Shown piece by piece: positions 32,697 to 40,801 of a stretch of DNA of 64,000 bases. The notes beneath the pieces were generated by a model. The model had not been told where the DNA came from and searched no databases. It saw only the letters and a list, made by a program, of their open reading frames with translations. Source of the stretch: Acidisoma sp035492295 (lineage in GTDB: Bacteria; Pseudomonadota; Alphaproteobacteria; Acetobacterales; Acetobacteraceae); the NCBI RefSeq assembly GCF_035492295.1, contig NZ_DATJJK010000278.1, forward strand, positions 1 through 64,000. The letters run 5' to 3'. How positions within the stretch are numbered: the first letter of the stretch is position 1; every line of letters starts with the position of its first letter. A program made the position numbers and the translations under genes.

Positions 32697-33956
32697 TCAA
32701 GTGCGCAACCGAAATGCGCCAGCCGCGCCGTCCTTCGGCAACAGCGCAACCTGCTTTCCCTTCTGCCATTGCGACAGGCAGGAGAAGGCCCGCAGATTCT
32801 GCCCGTCCTGGCCGAAAAGCGCACCCCAGCCATTGGCGAGCGACCCCCGCGCCAATGCGATGCCGCGGACGACGGCAAGCACCTTGTCCTTGTCCGCGCT
32901 CTTGGCGAGACGGAGGATATCGAAGCAAAGCCCGGCTCCGGCAAAATGGGAAAAGCTGAGTCCGGAACGCGGGCTCGCCCCGAAATTCTGCTCGTAGAGG
33001 GTCCCCACCATGCCAGCATCGGGAGCAAGCCGCGCATCGACACCATAGGGTACCACCCCCACGGCGAGCGTGCCGTCGAAGCCGGGCCCCACCATTGCCG
33101 CCGTTTCCATCGAACCATAGGCTGCAGAGATGCCAATCAGCACCTGGGGCCGCCAATCGCGGGCGGCGAGCGCGGTAAACAGCAGCACTACCCCCTCCGC
33201 CAATCCGTGATGGATGAGGATATCGGGTTTCATAACGGCAAGCCTCTCGGCGAGCGCTCCAAAATCCGCAGCTCCCGGCTGGTAGGCTATGCTCATGGGC
33301 GGGCTGACGCCGTGGCGATGGGCGGCAGCCGCGATCAGCGGTTGGACCGCGCTGCCTGGAGTGTCGTCGGCATAGAGCAATGCCACCGAGAGCTTGTCTG
33401 CGGGGCGTTGGAGGGCCGAGGCGATGACGGTCGCGATCGCTTCCAGGCAGCGATCAGCAACTCCGGCCTCTGTGTCACAGAGGCGCAGGAGATAGTGGAA
33501 GCCACGCGTGGTGATGGCGGGCATCGTACCCGTCAGTTCCCAATAGGGCACGCCGGACCCCTCGCTCGCCTCGCTGGCGCCAAGGCTCAACATGCTTTCG
33601 CCAGTGCCGAAGATGAGAGCCGGCTGCTTATCGGAAATCAGGCGCCGCGCTTCCGCGACAGCACGGTCCGGATCGGACGCATCGCCGAGGGCCAGGCTCA
33701 CCTGTCGGCCCAGCAGGCCACCACCCGCATTACAGAGATCGGTCGCGAGTTGCACACCGCGCAGGCATTCGTTGCCCTGGGCCGCCAGCGGCCCGGAGAG
33801 GGGGAAGAGCGCGCCGATGACGAGGCTCTTGTTGTCGGGCGGCCGCGGTGGCGTGCCCGCCTGGGCTGACCTGCCTCCAGGCATCGCCACGCCGGCGATG
33901 CCAAGACTGAGGCCCGTCGCCAGTCCGCTGAGAAGATCGCGCCGACGAGCGGCCAT
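32697..33956 (-). CDS. Orphan ABC substrate-binding protein (amide/branched-chain amino acid type)
   Basis: A 419-residue secreted protein with a twin-arginine style signal (AARRRDLLSGLATGLSLG) and a Peripla_BP_6 body: LVIGALFPLSGPLAAQGNE, GVQLATDLCNAGGGLLG and a long second lobe. It resembles AmiC/FmdD/UrtA-like binding proteins. No permease or ATPase is nearby, so it works with a transporter elsewhere, or acts as a sensor. Its start is close to the divergent quinone oxidoreductase gene. Confidence 0.82.
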   Translation of the reverse strand: MAARRRDLLSGLATGLSLGIAGVAMPGGRSAQAGTPPRPPDNKSLVIGALFPLSGPLAAQGNECLRGVQLATDLCNAGGGLLGRQVSLALGDASDPDRAVAEARRLISDKQPALIFGTGESMLSLGASEASEGSGVPYWELTGTMPAITTRGFHYLLRLCDTEAGVADRCLEAIATVIASALQRPADKLSVALLYADDTPGSAVQPLIAAAAHRHGVSPPMSIAYQPGAADFGALAERLAVMKPDILIHHGLAEGVVLLFTALAARDWRPQVLIGISAAYGSMETAAMVGPGFDGTLAVGVVPYGVDARLAPDAGMVGTLYEQNFGASPRSGLSFSHFAGAGLCFDILRLAKSADKDKVLAVVRGIALARGSLANGWGALFGQDGQNLRAFSCLSQWQKGKQVALLPKDGAAGAFRLRT

Positions 33957-34118
33957 GCGGTGACACTCCCACGCGCGGGACAGGCCCGCAGCCGCATGAC
34001 TAATCCGACGGCCTTGGCGGCGAAAGAGCGGCGGCTTAACTATTATGCTTCAGCGACGCGGGCCGGCGAGGCGCCGCCCGTGCCAGTCTGCCGCGACTCC
34101 AGACAAACCGAGGCCCCG

Positions 34119-35123
34119 ATGACCCTGCCGCAGACGATGCGCGTGATTGAAACCAAGGGCGGCGGTGGCCCCGATGTCATGCAACTAGGCTCCGCGCCGC
34201 TGCCCGATCTCCGTCCAGGCGAGATCCTCGTGCGTGTCGCGGCAGCGGGCATCAATCGTCCCGATCTTTTGCAGCGCCAGGGGCTCTATCCGCCCCCCGC
34301 GGATGCCAGCCCGATCCTCGGGCTCGAGGTCGCGGGGCATGTCGCGGCGGTCACGCCTGGCGTCGTAGGCTGGTCCGTTGGCGATGCGGTCTGCGCCCTC
34401 GCCAATGGCGGCGGCTATGCCGAATACTGCGCTATGCCGGCGGGCCAAGCCCTGCCCTGGCCGAAGGGTTATGATGCCGTGCAGGCGGCAGCCCTGCCGG
34501 AAAATATGTTCACCGTCTGGGCCAATCTGTTTCAGATGGGCCGGCTGCATGCGGGCGAGAGCGTGCTGGTGCATGGCGGCACGGGCGGCATCGGTATCAC
34601 CGCCATCCAGCTCGCCGCCGAATTCGGCGCGGTCGTCTTCACGACCGTCGGCGGCCGGGACAAGGCCCGAGCGGCCGAGCGCCTCGGCGCCCACGCGGCG
34701 ATCGACTACAACGAGGCAGATTTCGCCACCGAAATCGCGCGCCTGACGGCCCATCGGGGGGTCGACGCGATCCTCGACATCGTGGGGGCACCCTATTTCT
34801 CGCGCAACATTGCCTCCCTCAAGCGCGGCGGACGGCTCATTTTCCTCGCCTTCCTGCAGGGTTCGACGATCACCGACGCCGATCTGCTGCCGGTCATGAC
34901 GAAGCGGCTGACGATCACCGGCTCGACGTTGCGGCCGCGCACGGCGGCCGAGAAGGCCGCTATCGCGAAGGGACTGCAGGAGCGGGTTTGGCCAGTGCTC
35001 GATGAAGGGCGTTGCGCGCCGGTAATCGAAACGGTCTTCCCCTTTGCGCAGGTGGCAGAGGCTCACCGGCTGATGGAAGGCCGCGGCCATATCGGCAAAA
35101 TCATGCTGAGCATGGCGAGCTAA
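34119..35123 (+). CDS. NAD(P)H quinone oxidoreductase, zinc-free MDR family (PIG3-like)
   Basis: A 334-residue medium-chain reductase. The N-terminal catalytic half begins MRVIETKGGGGPDVMQLG and has GINRPDLLQRQGLYPPP; the Rossmann half has the nucleotide motif LVHGGTGGIGITAIQLA. The zinc-binding cysteines and histidine of alcohol dehydrogenases are missing. The PIG3/TP53I3 group reduces quinones with NADPH. The ATG at 34119 is chosen over upstream starts that read into the divergent promoter. The next gene starts 5 bases after its stop, so a four-gene rightward unit (to 37095) is likely. Confidence 0.87.
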   Translation: MTLPQTMRVIETKGGGGPDVMQLGSAPLPDLRPGEILVRVAAAGINRPDLLQRQGLYPPPADASPILGLEVAGHVAAVTPGVVGWSVGDAVCALANGGGYAEYCAMPAGQALPWPKGYDAVQAAALPENMFTVWANLFQMGRLHAGESVLVHGGTGGIGITAIQLAAEFGAVVFTTVGGRDKARAAERLGAHAAIDYNEADFATEIARLTAHRGVDAILDIVGAPYFSRNIASLKRGGRLIFLAFLQGSTITDADLLPVMTKRLTITGSTLRPRTAAEKAAIAKGLQERVWPVLDEGRCAPVIETVFPFAQVAEAHRLMEGRGHIGKIMLSMAS

Positions 35124-35128
35124 CCAGG

Positions 35129-35917
35129 ATGCGCCTGAACGCCATCAGTTTCGGCGAGGCGGCTGACGGCCGCCCGCCCATCGTCCTGCTGCACGGACTC
35201 TTCGGCTCCGCTCGCAACTGGGGTCAGCACCAGAAGACGCTTGGCGCCGGCGGGCGGCTGGTCATCGCCCTCGATCTCCGCAATCACGGCGACAGCCCGC
35301 ACGGCCCTGTCACCTCCTACGCCGCCATGGCGGAGGACGTGGCCGAAACGCTGGAGAGCCTGGGACATCGCCTCTGCCGCCTGCTCGGCCATTCCATGGG
35401 CGGCAAGGTCGCCATGGCACTCGCCCTTTCCCGCCCGGCCCTGCTTGACCGCGTCGTGGTGGCCGATATCGCGCCGCGCACCTATGAGCACGGCAATGCC
35501 GATCTTGCAGCCGCCATGCGGGGCTTGGAGATCACACCCGGCATGACGCGTGCGGAAGCGAGCGCCGCTCTCGCATCGCGCATCCCCAATGCCATGATCC
35601 GCTCCTTTCTCATGCTCAATCTCCGCCTCGGCAATACACAGCCCAACGGCTGGCGCATCGGTCTTTCAGAGATCGCGGAGGGAATGAGCGTGATCGAGGG
35701 CTGGCAGCCGGTCCCCCGGGTTTATGACGGGCCGGCCCTCTTCATCACGGGCGGCCGCTCAGACTACGTGCCGGAAACAGCCTATCCCGACATCCGCGCG
35801 CTTTTCCCGGCGGTGCGCTTCGCGACACTGCCCGATGCCGGGCACTGGCTGCATGTGGACGATCCGGCGGGCTTCCTCGCAGCAGTCACTCCCTTCCTGG
35901 ATGGGGCTGAGGCATGA
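35129..35917 (+). CDS. Alpha/beta hydrolase (YbfF-like esterase)
   Basis: A 262-residue hydrolase with oxyanion motif VLLHGLFGSARNW (19-31), DLRNHGDSPH, the nucleophile elbow LLGHSMGG (Ser about 93) and the terminal histidine in LPDAGHWLH. YbfF-type proteins are soluble esterases of short acyl or CoA esters. It begins 5 bases after the quinone oxidoreductase gene and its stop overlaps the following SDR start (ATGA). The substrate is unknown. Confidence 0.87.
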   Translation: MRLNAISFGEAADGRPPIVLLHGLFGSARNWGQHQKTLGAGGRLVIALDLRNHGDSPHGPVTSYAAMAEDVAETLESLGHRLCRLLGHSMGGKVAMALALSRPALLDRVVVADIAPRTYEHGNADLAAAMRGLEITPGMTRAEASAALASRIPNAMIRSFLMLNLRLGNTQPNGWRIGLSEIAEGMSVIEGWQPVPRVYDGPALFITGGRSDYVPETAYPDIRALFPAVRFATLPDAGHWLHVDDPAGFLAAVTPFLDGAEA

Positions 35918-36660
35918 GCAAGACGATTCTCATCACCGGCGCCAGCCGTGGCATCGGCCGTGCGACTGCGCTTCTGGCGGGGGCGCGCTGCTGGTCCGTT
36001 GGCGTCAACTACGCCGGCAACCGGCAGGCCGCCGAATCTGTGGTGGCCGAGGTCGAAGCCGCCGGCGGCAGCGCTGTCGCAATCCAGGGCGATGTCGCGG
36101 AGGAGGCGGAGGTCATCGCCATGTTCGATGCCACCGAAGCGGCCTTCGGCCCACTCGACGGCGTCGTCATCAATGCCGGGATCGCGGCGCAATCCATGCC
36201 GCTGGCCGAGATGGAGGCCAGCCGCATAAAGCGGCTCTTCGATGTCAACGTCTACGGCGCCTTTCTTTGCGCGCGCGAGGCGGCGCGGCGTCTTTCGACA
36301 AGCCGCGGCGGACGCGGCGGCGCTATCGTTATCGTCTCCTCCGTCTCCTCCCGCCTCGGCTCGCCCTTCGAATTCATCGATTATGCGGCGTCCAAGGGAG
36401 CGATGGACACGCTGGCGATCGGCCTCGCCCGCGAACTGGGCCGCGAGGGCGTGCGGGTGAATGCCGTGCGCCCAGGATTGACGGCGACCGAAATCCACGC
36501 GACCGCCGGCCAACCTGACCGGGCGGCGCGGCTGGGCGAGACCACGCCCATGGGCCGTGCGGCCGAGCCAAGCGAGATCGCCGAGCCGATCCTCTGGCTG
36601 CTCAGCGACGCCGCTTCCTATACCAGCGGCGCGGTGCTGGATGTCTCGGGCGGCCGCTGA
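35914..36660 (+). CDS. SDR family oxidoreductase (FabG-like)
   Basis: A 248-residue classical short-chain dehydrogenase: cofactor motif TGASRGIGRAT (9-19), NAG in VVINAGIAAQ, catalytic serine in IVIVSSVSSRLG, and YxxxK in IDYAASKGAM. The C-terminal YTSGAVLDVSGGR closes the family pattern. It is close to 3-oxoacyl reductases but lies in a unit with a hydrolase and a quinone reductase, so its substrate is open. It is translationally coupled to the hydrolase by a four-base overlap. Confidence 0.87.
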   Translation: MSKTILITGASRGIGRATALLAGARCWSVGVNYAGNRQAAESVVAEVEAAGGSAVAIQGDVAEEAEVIAMFDATEAAFGPLDGVVINAGIAAQSMPLAEMEASRIKRLFDVNVYGAFLCAREAARRLSTSRGGRGGAIVIVSSVSSRLGSPFEFIDYAASKGAMDTLAIGLARELGREGVRVNAVRPGLTATEIHATAGQPDRAARLGETTPMGRAAEPSEIAEPILWLLSDAASYTSGAVLDVSGGR

Positions 36661-36690
36661 CCGCAGACTATCCCTGATTGGAATCGGACC

Positions 36691-37095
36691 ATGCTCGATC
36701 ACGCCTTCCTGTCCGTCAGCGACCTCGAGCGCTCGGTTGCCTTCTATAGCCAGGCACTGACCCCGCTCGGGATCACCATCCGGCATGACTATGACGGGCA
36801 GGACGGGCCGCCCGGTCATCCTGACCTCAAGGGTTTCGGATCAGGCGGGCGAATCGGGTTCTGGCTGCGCGCCGGCACGGTGGAGGGGCGGGCCGCCCAT
36901 ATCGGCTTCGTCGCCCATAGCCGGGCCGAAGTCGACGCCGCCTATGAGGCCGCGATGGCGGCGGGTGGCACCGACAATGGGCCCCCGGGGATACGGCTCT
37001 ACTACGACCCCCGCTACTATGCTGCGAACGTGCTCGACCCGGACGGCTACAGTCTCGAATTCGTCTACAAGAGCTGGCAGCACCCCCAGCCCTGA
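36691..37095 (+). CDS. VOC family protein (glyoxalase/bleomycin-resistance fold)
   Basis: A 134-residue single-module protein with the two beta-alpha-beta-beta-beta repeats of the vicinal oxygen chelate fold: MLDHAFLSVSDLERSVAFY at the start and YAANVLDPDGYSLEFVYK near the end. The metal-ligand positions His4 and Glu (LEFV) are present. It may be a dioxygenase, lyase or binding protein; the sequence does not decide. It follows the SDR by 30 bases and converges on the next gene. Confidence 0.82.
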   Translation: MLDHAFLSVSDLERSVAFYSQALTPLGITIRHDYDGQDGPPGHPDLKGFGSGGRIGFWLRAGTVEGRAAHIGFVAHSRAEVDAAYEAAMAAGGTDNGPPGIRLYYDPRYYAANVLDPDGYSLEFVYKSWQHPQP

Positions 37096-37102
37096 GGCGC
37101 GG

Positions 37103-37897
37103 CTACGCGCGGCCGAGAAACCCGGCGCGCGTCACTGCAAAACGGTCCCCGAAGCCGCGCAGCCCCACGGGCTGTAGCGCGAGCTGGCGCAGATCGCGCG
37201 CGGCGAGGATGGCAGGAAGCGCCGCAGCGACGGCGCTGCGCGGCGGCCGCGGCAGGCGCCGCGCCTCGGCGAGCCAAGCCTCGCCCTGCGCACGCAGTTG
37301 GCCGAGAACCGGCATCAGCGCGGGGTCCAGCGGGTGGGCGGCGGCGGCTTCCGGGATCAGCCCCGCCGCCTCCAGCAGGTCTGCGGGCCAGGGCGCGTGG
37401 CCCTGAGCCGCGAGCGCGAAGCGGGCGCGGAGCAGCCCCGCCACGCCATAGGCGGCGCCGCGCAGGCGCAGCCCTTCCAGCATCCCGGCCTGGGTGACGC
37501 CCAGCGCGCGGCCCGCCACAACGGCGAGGCTGCCCGTACCCTGCAACAGCCACTGCCGCCAATCCTCGAGCGTCGGAAAAGCGCCGTCGATCTCCGCCTC
37601 GCGCGCCTCGATCATCGCCAGAAGTGGCGCGCGGTCGAACACGCCCTCCCGAATCAAGGTTCGCAGCGGGGTCGATAGCTCGCCCGGCTTCGCCTCCCCC
37701 TCCACGACCTCACGCCACCATTGCAGGCGCATGAGGGCGAGCAGGTTCTGGCTCGTCACCTCGCGTGCGCGCGCGAGTTCGTGGTTGAAGGCATAGAGGA
37801 TGACGAGCCGCTCCCGCAGCTCCGTCGGCGCGAAAAGCAGGGTCAGGAAACGGTCCGGATCGTGTCGGCGCAGCGATTCGCCAAGGGGAGACAGCAT
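37103..37897 (-). CDS. Squalene/phytoene-synthase-fold protein, NDUFAF6-like
   Basis: A 264-residue helical protein. The segment AFNHELARAREVTSQNLLAL followed by MRLQWWREVVE aligns well, from memory, with NDUFAF6, the mitochondrial complex I assembly factor of the squalene/phytoene synthase fold. The aspartate-rich DxxxD motifs needed for prenyl condensation are not visible. I therefore call it an NDUFAF6 homologue, not a carotenoid or squalene enzyme. The ATG at 37897 fits the family start (ESLRRHDPDRFLTLLFAP); 37933 is the longer option. No nuo genes are in the window. Confidence 0.75.
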   Translation of the reverse strand: MLSPLGESLRRHDPDRFLTLLFAPTELRERLVILYAFNHELARAREVTSQNLLALMRLQWWREVVEGEAKPGELSTPLRTLIREGVFDRAPLLAMIEAREAEIDGAFPTLEDWRQWLLQGTGSLAVVAGRALGVTQAGMLEGLRLRGAAYGVAGLLRARFALAAQGHAPWPADLLEAAGLIPEAAAAHPLDPALMPVLGQLRAQGEAWLAEARRLPRPPRSAVAAALPAILAARDLRQLALQPVGLRGFGDRFAVTRAGFLGRA

Positions 37898-37957
37898 GGG
37901 CCGCGTGATGGACCGGCGGCTGCCCGATAGCAAGAAGCGGGGAACGAAGGCGAGGCT

Positions 37958-38030
37958 CTGATAAACTTAGAGTGTGATGGAGGGCTCGGATCGAAGCGGC
38001 TCCCCTTCGATCTGATACGATCACACGCTA
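37958..38030 (+). repeat. Palindromic intergenic repeat, copy A
   Basis: Starts CTGATAAACTTAGAGTGTGAT. Outer arms TAGAGTGTGAT (37968-37978) and ATCACACGCTA (38020-38030) pair with one mismatch, and inner arms GATCGAAG (37989-37996) and CTTCGATC (38005-38012) pair perfectly. It belongs to the same family as the copies at 48369 and 62807. It lies between the NDUFAF6-like gene and sodB. Confidence 0.7.
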
Positions 38031-38147
38031 GCCGCCGACCATGGGTTGACGCTGCCCGCCCTCGGCATAAGGTTAACGGCGACCGGGCGGCCGTGGCTTA
38101 TCCGCCGCGACGCTTGCCCTCAGCCACCAAAACCAATGGAGCGCATC

Positions 38148-38756
38148 ATGGCTTTCGAGCTTCCCGCACTGCCCTATGACGTCTCGGCCCTCGCCGGGGC
38201 CGGCATGTGCCAAGAAACCCTGGAACTGCATCACGGCAAGCACCATCAGGCCTATGTCACGGCGCTTAACGGCTTCGTTGAGAAAAACCCCGCGCTGCAG
38301 GGCAAGTCCCTCGAGGAGATCGTGAAGCTCTCCTATGGCCAGAGCGACCTCGCCCCGGTCTTCAACAATGCCGGCCAGCATTGGAACCACATCCTGTTCT
38401 GGAAGAACCTCGCGGCCACCGGCGGCAAGCTGCCGGGCAAGCTCGAGACCAAGATCAATGAAGATTTCGGGTCGGTTCAGGCCTTCAAGGACGCCTTCAA
38501 GACGGCGGCCACCACGCAGTTCGGCTCCGGCTGGGCCTGGCTCGTGCTCGCCGCCGACGGCAAGCTCAAAGTGACCAAGACCCCGAACGGCTCCAACCCG
38601 CTCGCGACGGGCGAAGGTAAGGCCCTCCTCGGCCTGGATGTCTGGGAACACAGCTACTACCTCGACTTCCGCAACCGCCGTCCGGACTATGTCACCAACT
38701 ATCTGGACAAGCTCGCGAACTACGAATTCGCCGAGGCCGAACTCGCCGCCGCCTGA
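38148..38756 (+). CDS. sodB: Superoxide dismutase, Fe/Mn family
   Basis: A 202-residue cytoplasmic enzyme that converts superoxide to peroxide and oxygen. Metal ligands are visible: His28 in LELHHGKHH, the histidine in AGQHWNHILFW, and Asp/His in LDVWEHSYYLD. The residues FNNAGQHWNH and the FGSGWAWLV stretch favour the iron form. The ATG at 38148 with GGAG upstream is the normal start. It ends at a strong bidirectional hairpin shared with yajC. Confidence 0.93.
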   Translation: MAFELPALPYDVSALAGAGMCQETLELHHGKHHQAYVTALNGFVEKNPALQGKSLEEIVKLSYGQSDLAPVFNNAGQHWNHILFWKNLAATGGKLPGKLETKINEDFGSVQAFKDAFKTAATTQFGSGWAWLVLAADGKLKVTKTPNGSNPLATGEGKALLGLDVWEHSYYLDFRNRRPDYVTNYLDKLANYEFAEAELAAA

Positions 38757-38773
38757 TCCGGCCGCGCGCACAC

Positions 38774-38808
38774 AAAAAAGCCCGGACGCGCGCGCGTCCG
38801 GGCTTTTT
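38774..38808. terminator. Bidirectional rho-independent terminator between sodB and yajC
   Basis: AAAAAA, stem GCCCGGACGCG (38780-38790), loop CG, complement CGCGTCCGGGC (38793-38803), then TTTTT. It closes sodB rightward and yajC leftward. Confidence 0.85.
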
Positions 38809-38829
38809 CTTTGGGCGCTGCGCCCCGGC

Positions 38830-39198
38830 TCAGCCGGTCTTGGCGGGGGGCTGCGGCGTCGCCTTAGCGTCGTTGGCGACGACCGGCTTGATGATGGCCG
38901 AGATGGTCGAACGCAGCACGGTGACGCGGACATTCGGAGCGATCTCGACCTCGATCTCGTCCGAGCCTTCGCGGGTCTTCTGCACGACGCCCAGGATGCC
39001 ACCGGAGGTCACGACCCGGTCACCGCGCTTCATGGCGGCCAGGCTTGCCTTCAGCGCCTTTTGCTTCTGCTGCTGCGGCCGGATCAGGATGAAATAGAAG
39101 ACGCCGAAAATGAGGACGAGCGGCGCGAACTGCGCCAAGCTGCCCAGAGAGGAGCTACCGCCGAGCGACTGGGCGAAAGCCGGTGAAATCAGGTGCAT
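38830..39198 (-). CDS. yajC: Preprotein translocase subunit YajC
   Basis: A 122-residue protein with one membrane segment (LAQFAPLVLIFGVFYFILI, about 20-38), the family signature RPQQQKQKALKASL, and a cytoplasmic KRGDRVVTSGGILGVV domain. YajC joins SecDF at the SecYEG channel and also AcrB. It usually leads a yajC-secD-secF operon, but here it ends at a terminator facing sodB, so secDF must lie elsewhere. The start at 39198 (MHLISPAFAQ) is preferred to longer frames. Confidence 0.92.
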   Translation of the reverse strand: MHLISPAFAQSLGGSSSLGSLAQFAPLVLIFGVFYFILIRPQQQKQKALKASLAAMKRGDRVVTSGGILGVVQKTREGSDEIEVEIAPNVRVTVLRSTISAIIKPVVANDAKATPQPPAKTG

Positions 39199-39464
39199 GC
39201 GGGCATCCGGTTCCGTGACAGAGTGGCGAAGCCAAGGTCGCGAGGCGGGATCAGCGAAGAATATCGCCGCCGACAAGCCGGCTCCAATGCGGCCGGACCA
39301 TAGGGCGCGGGCCCCCGCCGTCAAGCCTTGTTCAGGCCTGGAACCAGCCTTGTCGGAAATTGCCTATCCTTTTCAATAGGAAACCGCTCCCTTTTGCGGC
39401 CCGAGGTCTTGCCCCGCTGGCAGTGCCGCCGGCTGTTTCACCTGCTAATCGACGGAAGTGCCCG

Positions 39465-40343
39465 ATGGATGCCTCGCTCACCGATCTCCTGACCCGTATC
39501 GCGGGCGCGCTCGAGCGCTTGGCGCCGCCGCCGGCGAGCGCACCGGATCTCTCGGCCGCCGAGGGCTTCATGTGGCAGCCGGCCGAGCGGCGGCTGGCCC
39601 CCGTGCCGCATATCTCCCGGCTGCCAATCGCCCTCATCCAGGGGGTCGAACAGCAGAAGGGCATCATCCTTGAGAATACCCGTCGCTTCGCGCGCGGCCT
39701 GCCCGCGAACAACGCCATGCTCTGGGGCGCGCGCGGCATGGGTAAATCCTCGCTCGTCAAAGCCGCCCATGCGGCCGTGGCGGCAGAAGACAGGGGCGCC
39801 GGCGTCAGCCCCTTCAAGCTCATCGAGATCCACCGCGACGACCTCAAGACCCTGCCCGAGCTCTTGAACCTGCTGCGCGGCCGGGCCGCGCGCTTCGTCC
39901 TTCTGTGCGACGATCTTTCCTTCGAAAAGGAGGATGCCGACTACAAGGCGCTGAAATCGGTGCTCGACGGCGGCATCGAGGGCCGTCCCGATAACGTTCT
40001 GTTCTATGCCACCAGCAATCGTCGGCATCTGATGCCGAGGGACATGATCGACAATGAGCGCGCGACCGCGATCAACCCTGGTGAGGCGATCGAGGAGAAG
40101 GTGTCTCTCTCTGATCGCTTCGGCCTCTGGATCGGCTTCCACAACTGCGACCAGCCGACCTTCTTTGCAATGATCGAGGGCTACGCCAAAGCTCTGCAGC
40201 TGCCAATCGAGACGGAGGCGTTGCGGGCCGGGGCGGTGGAATGGTCGGTCACCCGCGGCGGCCGCTCCGGACGTGTCGCCTGGCAGTATATTCAGGACGT
40301 GGCGGGGAGCCTCGGGATCGCGGTCACGGGCAACCTGGACTGA
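39465..40343 (+). CDS. DUF815 family ATP-binding protein
   Basis: A 292-residue AAA-like ATPase. Walker A is MLWGARGMGKSSLVKA (about 85-100), Walker B RFVLLCDDLSFE, and YATSNRRHLMPRDM matches the sensor-1 region. The C-terminal RSGRVAWQYIQDVAG is typical. DUF815 proteins are widespread in alpha- and betaproteobacteria and have no established biochemical role. It is divergent from yajC and is followed by a hairpin at 40353-40381. Confidence 0.87.
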   Translation: MDASLTDLLTRIAGALERLAPPPASAPDLSAAEGFMWQPAERRLAPVPHISRLPIALIQGVEQQKGIILENTRRFARGLPANNAMLWGARGMGKSSLVKAAHAAVAAEDRGAGVSPFKLIEIHRDDLKTLPELLNLLRGRAARFVLLCDDLSFEKEDADYKALKSVLDGGIEGRPDNVLFYATSNRRHLMPRDMIDNERATAINPGEAIEEKVSLSDRFGLWIGFHNCDQPTFFAMIEGYAKALQLPIETEALRAGAVEWSVTRGGRSGRVAWQYIQDVAGSLGIAVTGNLD

Positions 40344-40352
40344 CGACCGCGC

Positions 40353-40381
40353 AACGACGGCCGGACCGTCCGGCCGTCGTT
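40353..40381 (+). terminator. Hairpin after the DUF815 gene
   Basis: A perfect 13-base stem AACGACGGCCGGA with loop CCG starts nine bases after the stop codon. The following tract (GTTGCCCCC) is poor in T, so termination may be weak or rho-assisted. Confidence 0.6.
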
Positions 40382-40801
40382 GTTGCCCCCGCTCTGCCCA
40401 GAGGAGCGCACGCGCCGTTTCGGACTCTACACCTTCAGCGAATCCCTCAAATTTGTTTCGCTTTCGCAAGATTTTGTGGAAGCAGCTCGCCTCCCCTGCG
40501 TCTCGCGCGACCTGCCTCGAGAAACGATCCATGGCAGGCCAAAGAATTTTTGTTGTCATTCCGTTACATATAATCTAAGCAACCAAGACAGGGCGCGCCA
40601 GCGCCCCGGCAACAATTAAGAAATTGTTAGAGGTTATACGCTTAAAGATCGTGACCGTGCCTTCCCATGAACCGGGAGACTCTGCCTTAGCGCCCATCCA
40701 AGGCCGTCTTCTGTCGCAGCCAAAGACGGAAGCGCTCAGCCTCCCGACCAAGACTGACCTCCATCCCCGTTCCGGTTCCCCTTGAAGGCCGTCATTCATC
40801 C
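40382..40801. other. Intergenic region upstream of the large glycosyltransferase
   Basis: About 420 bases without a gene. The middle (40550-40640) is clearly AT-rich compared with its surroundings and contains TATAAT at 40567-40572, a possible -10, but no matching -35 at normal spacing. It probably holds the glycosyltransferase promoter. Confidence 0.35.

Noticed and set aside
37103..37897. Phytoene or squalene synthase for carotenoids or hopanoids
   Set aside because: The aspartate-rich substrate motifs are not visible, no crt or hpn genes are nearby, and the NDUFAF6 resemblance is better.
40550..40580. Promoter with TATAAT at 40567-40572
   Set aside because: No acceptable -35 at 16-18 bases; listed only as a hint in the intergenic entry.
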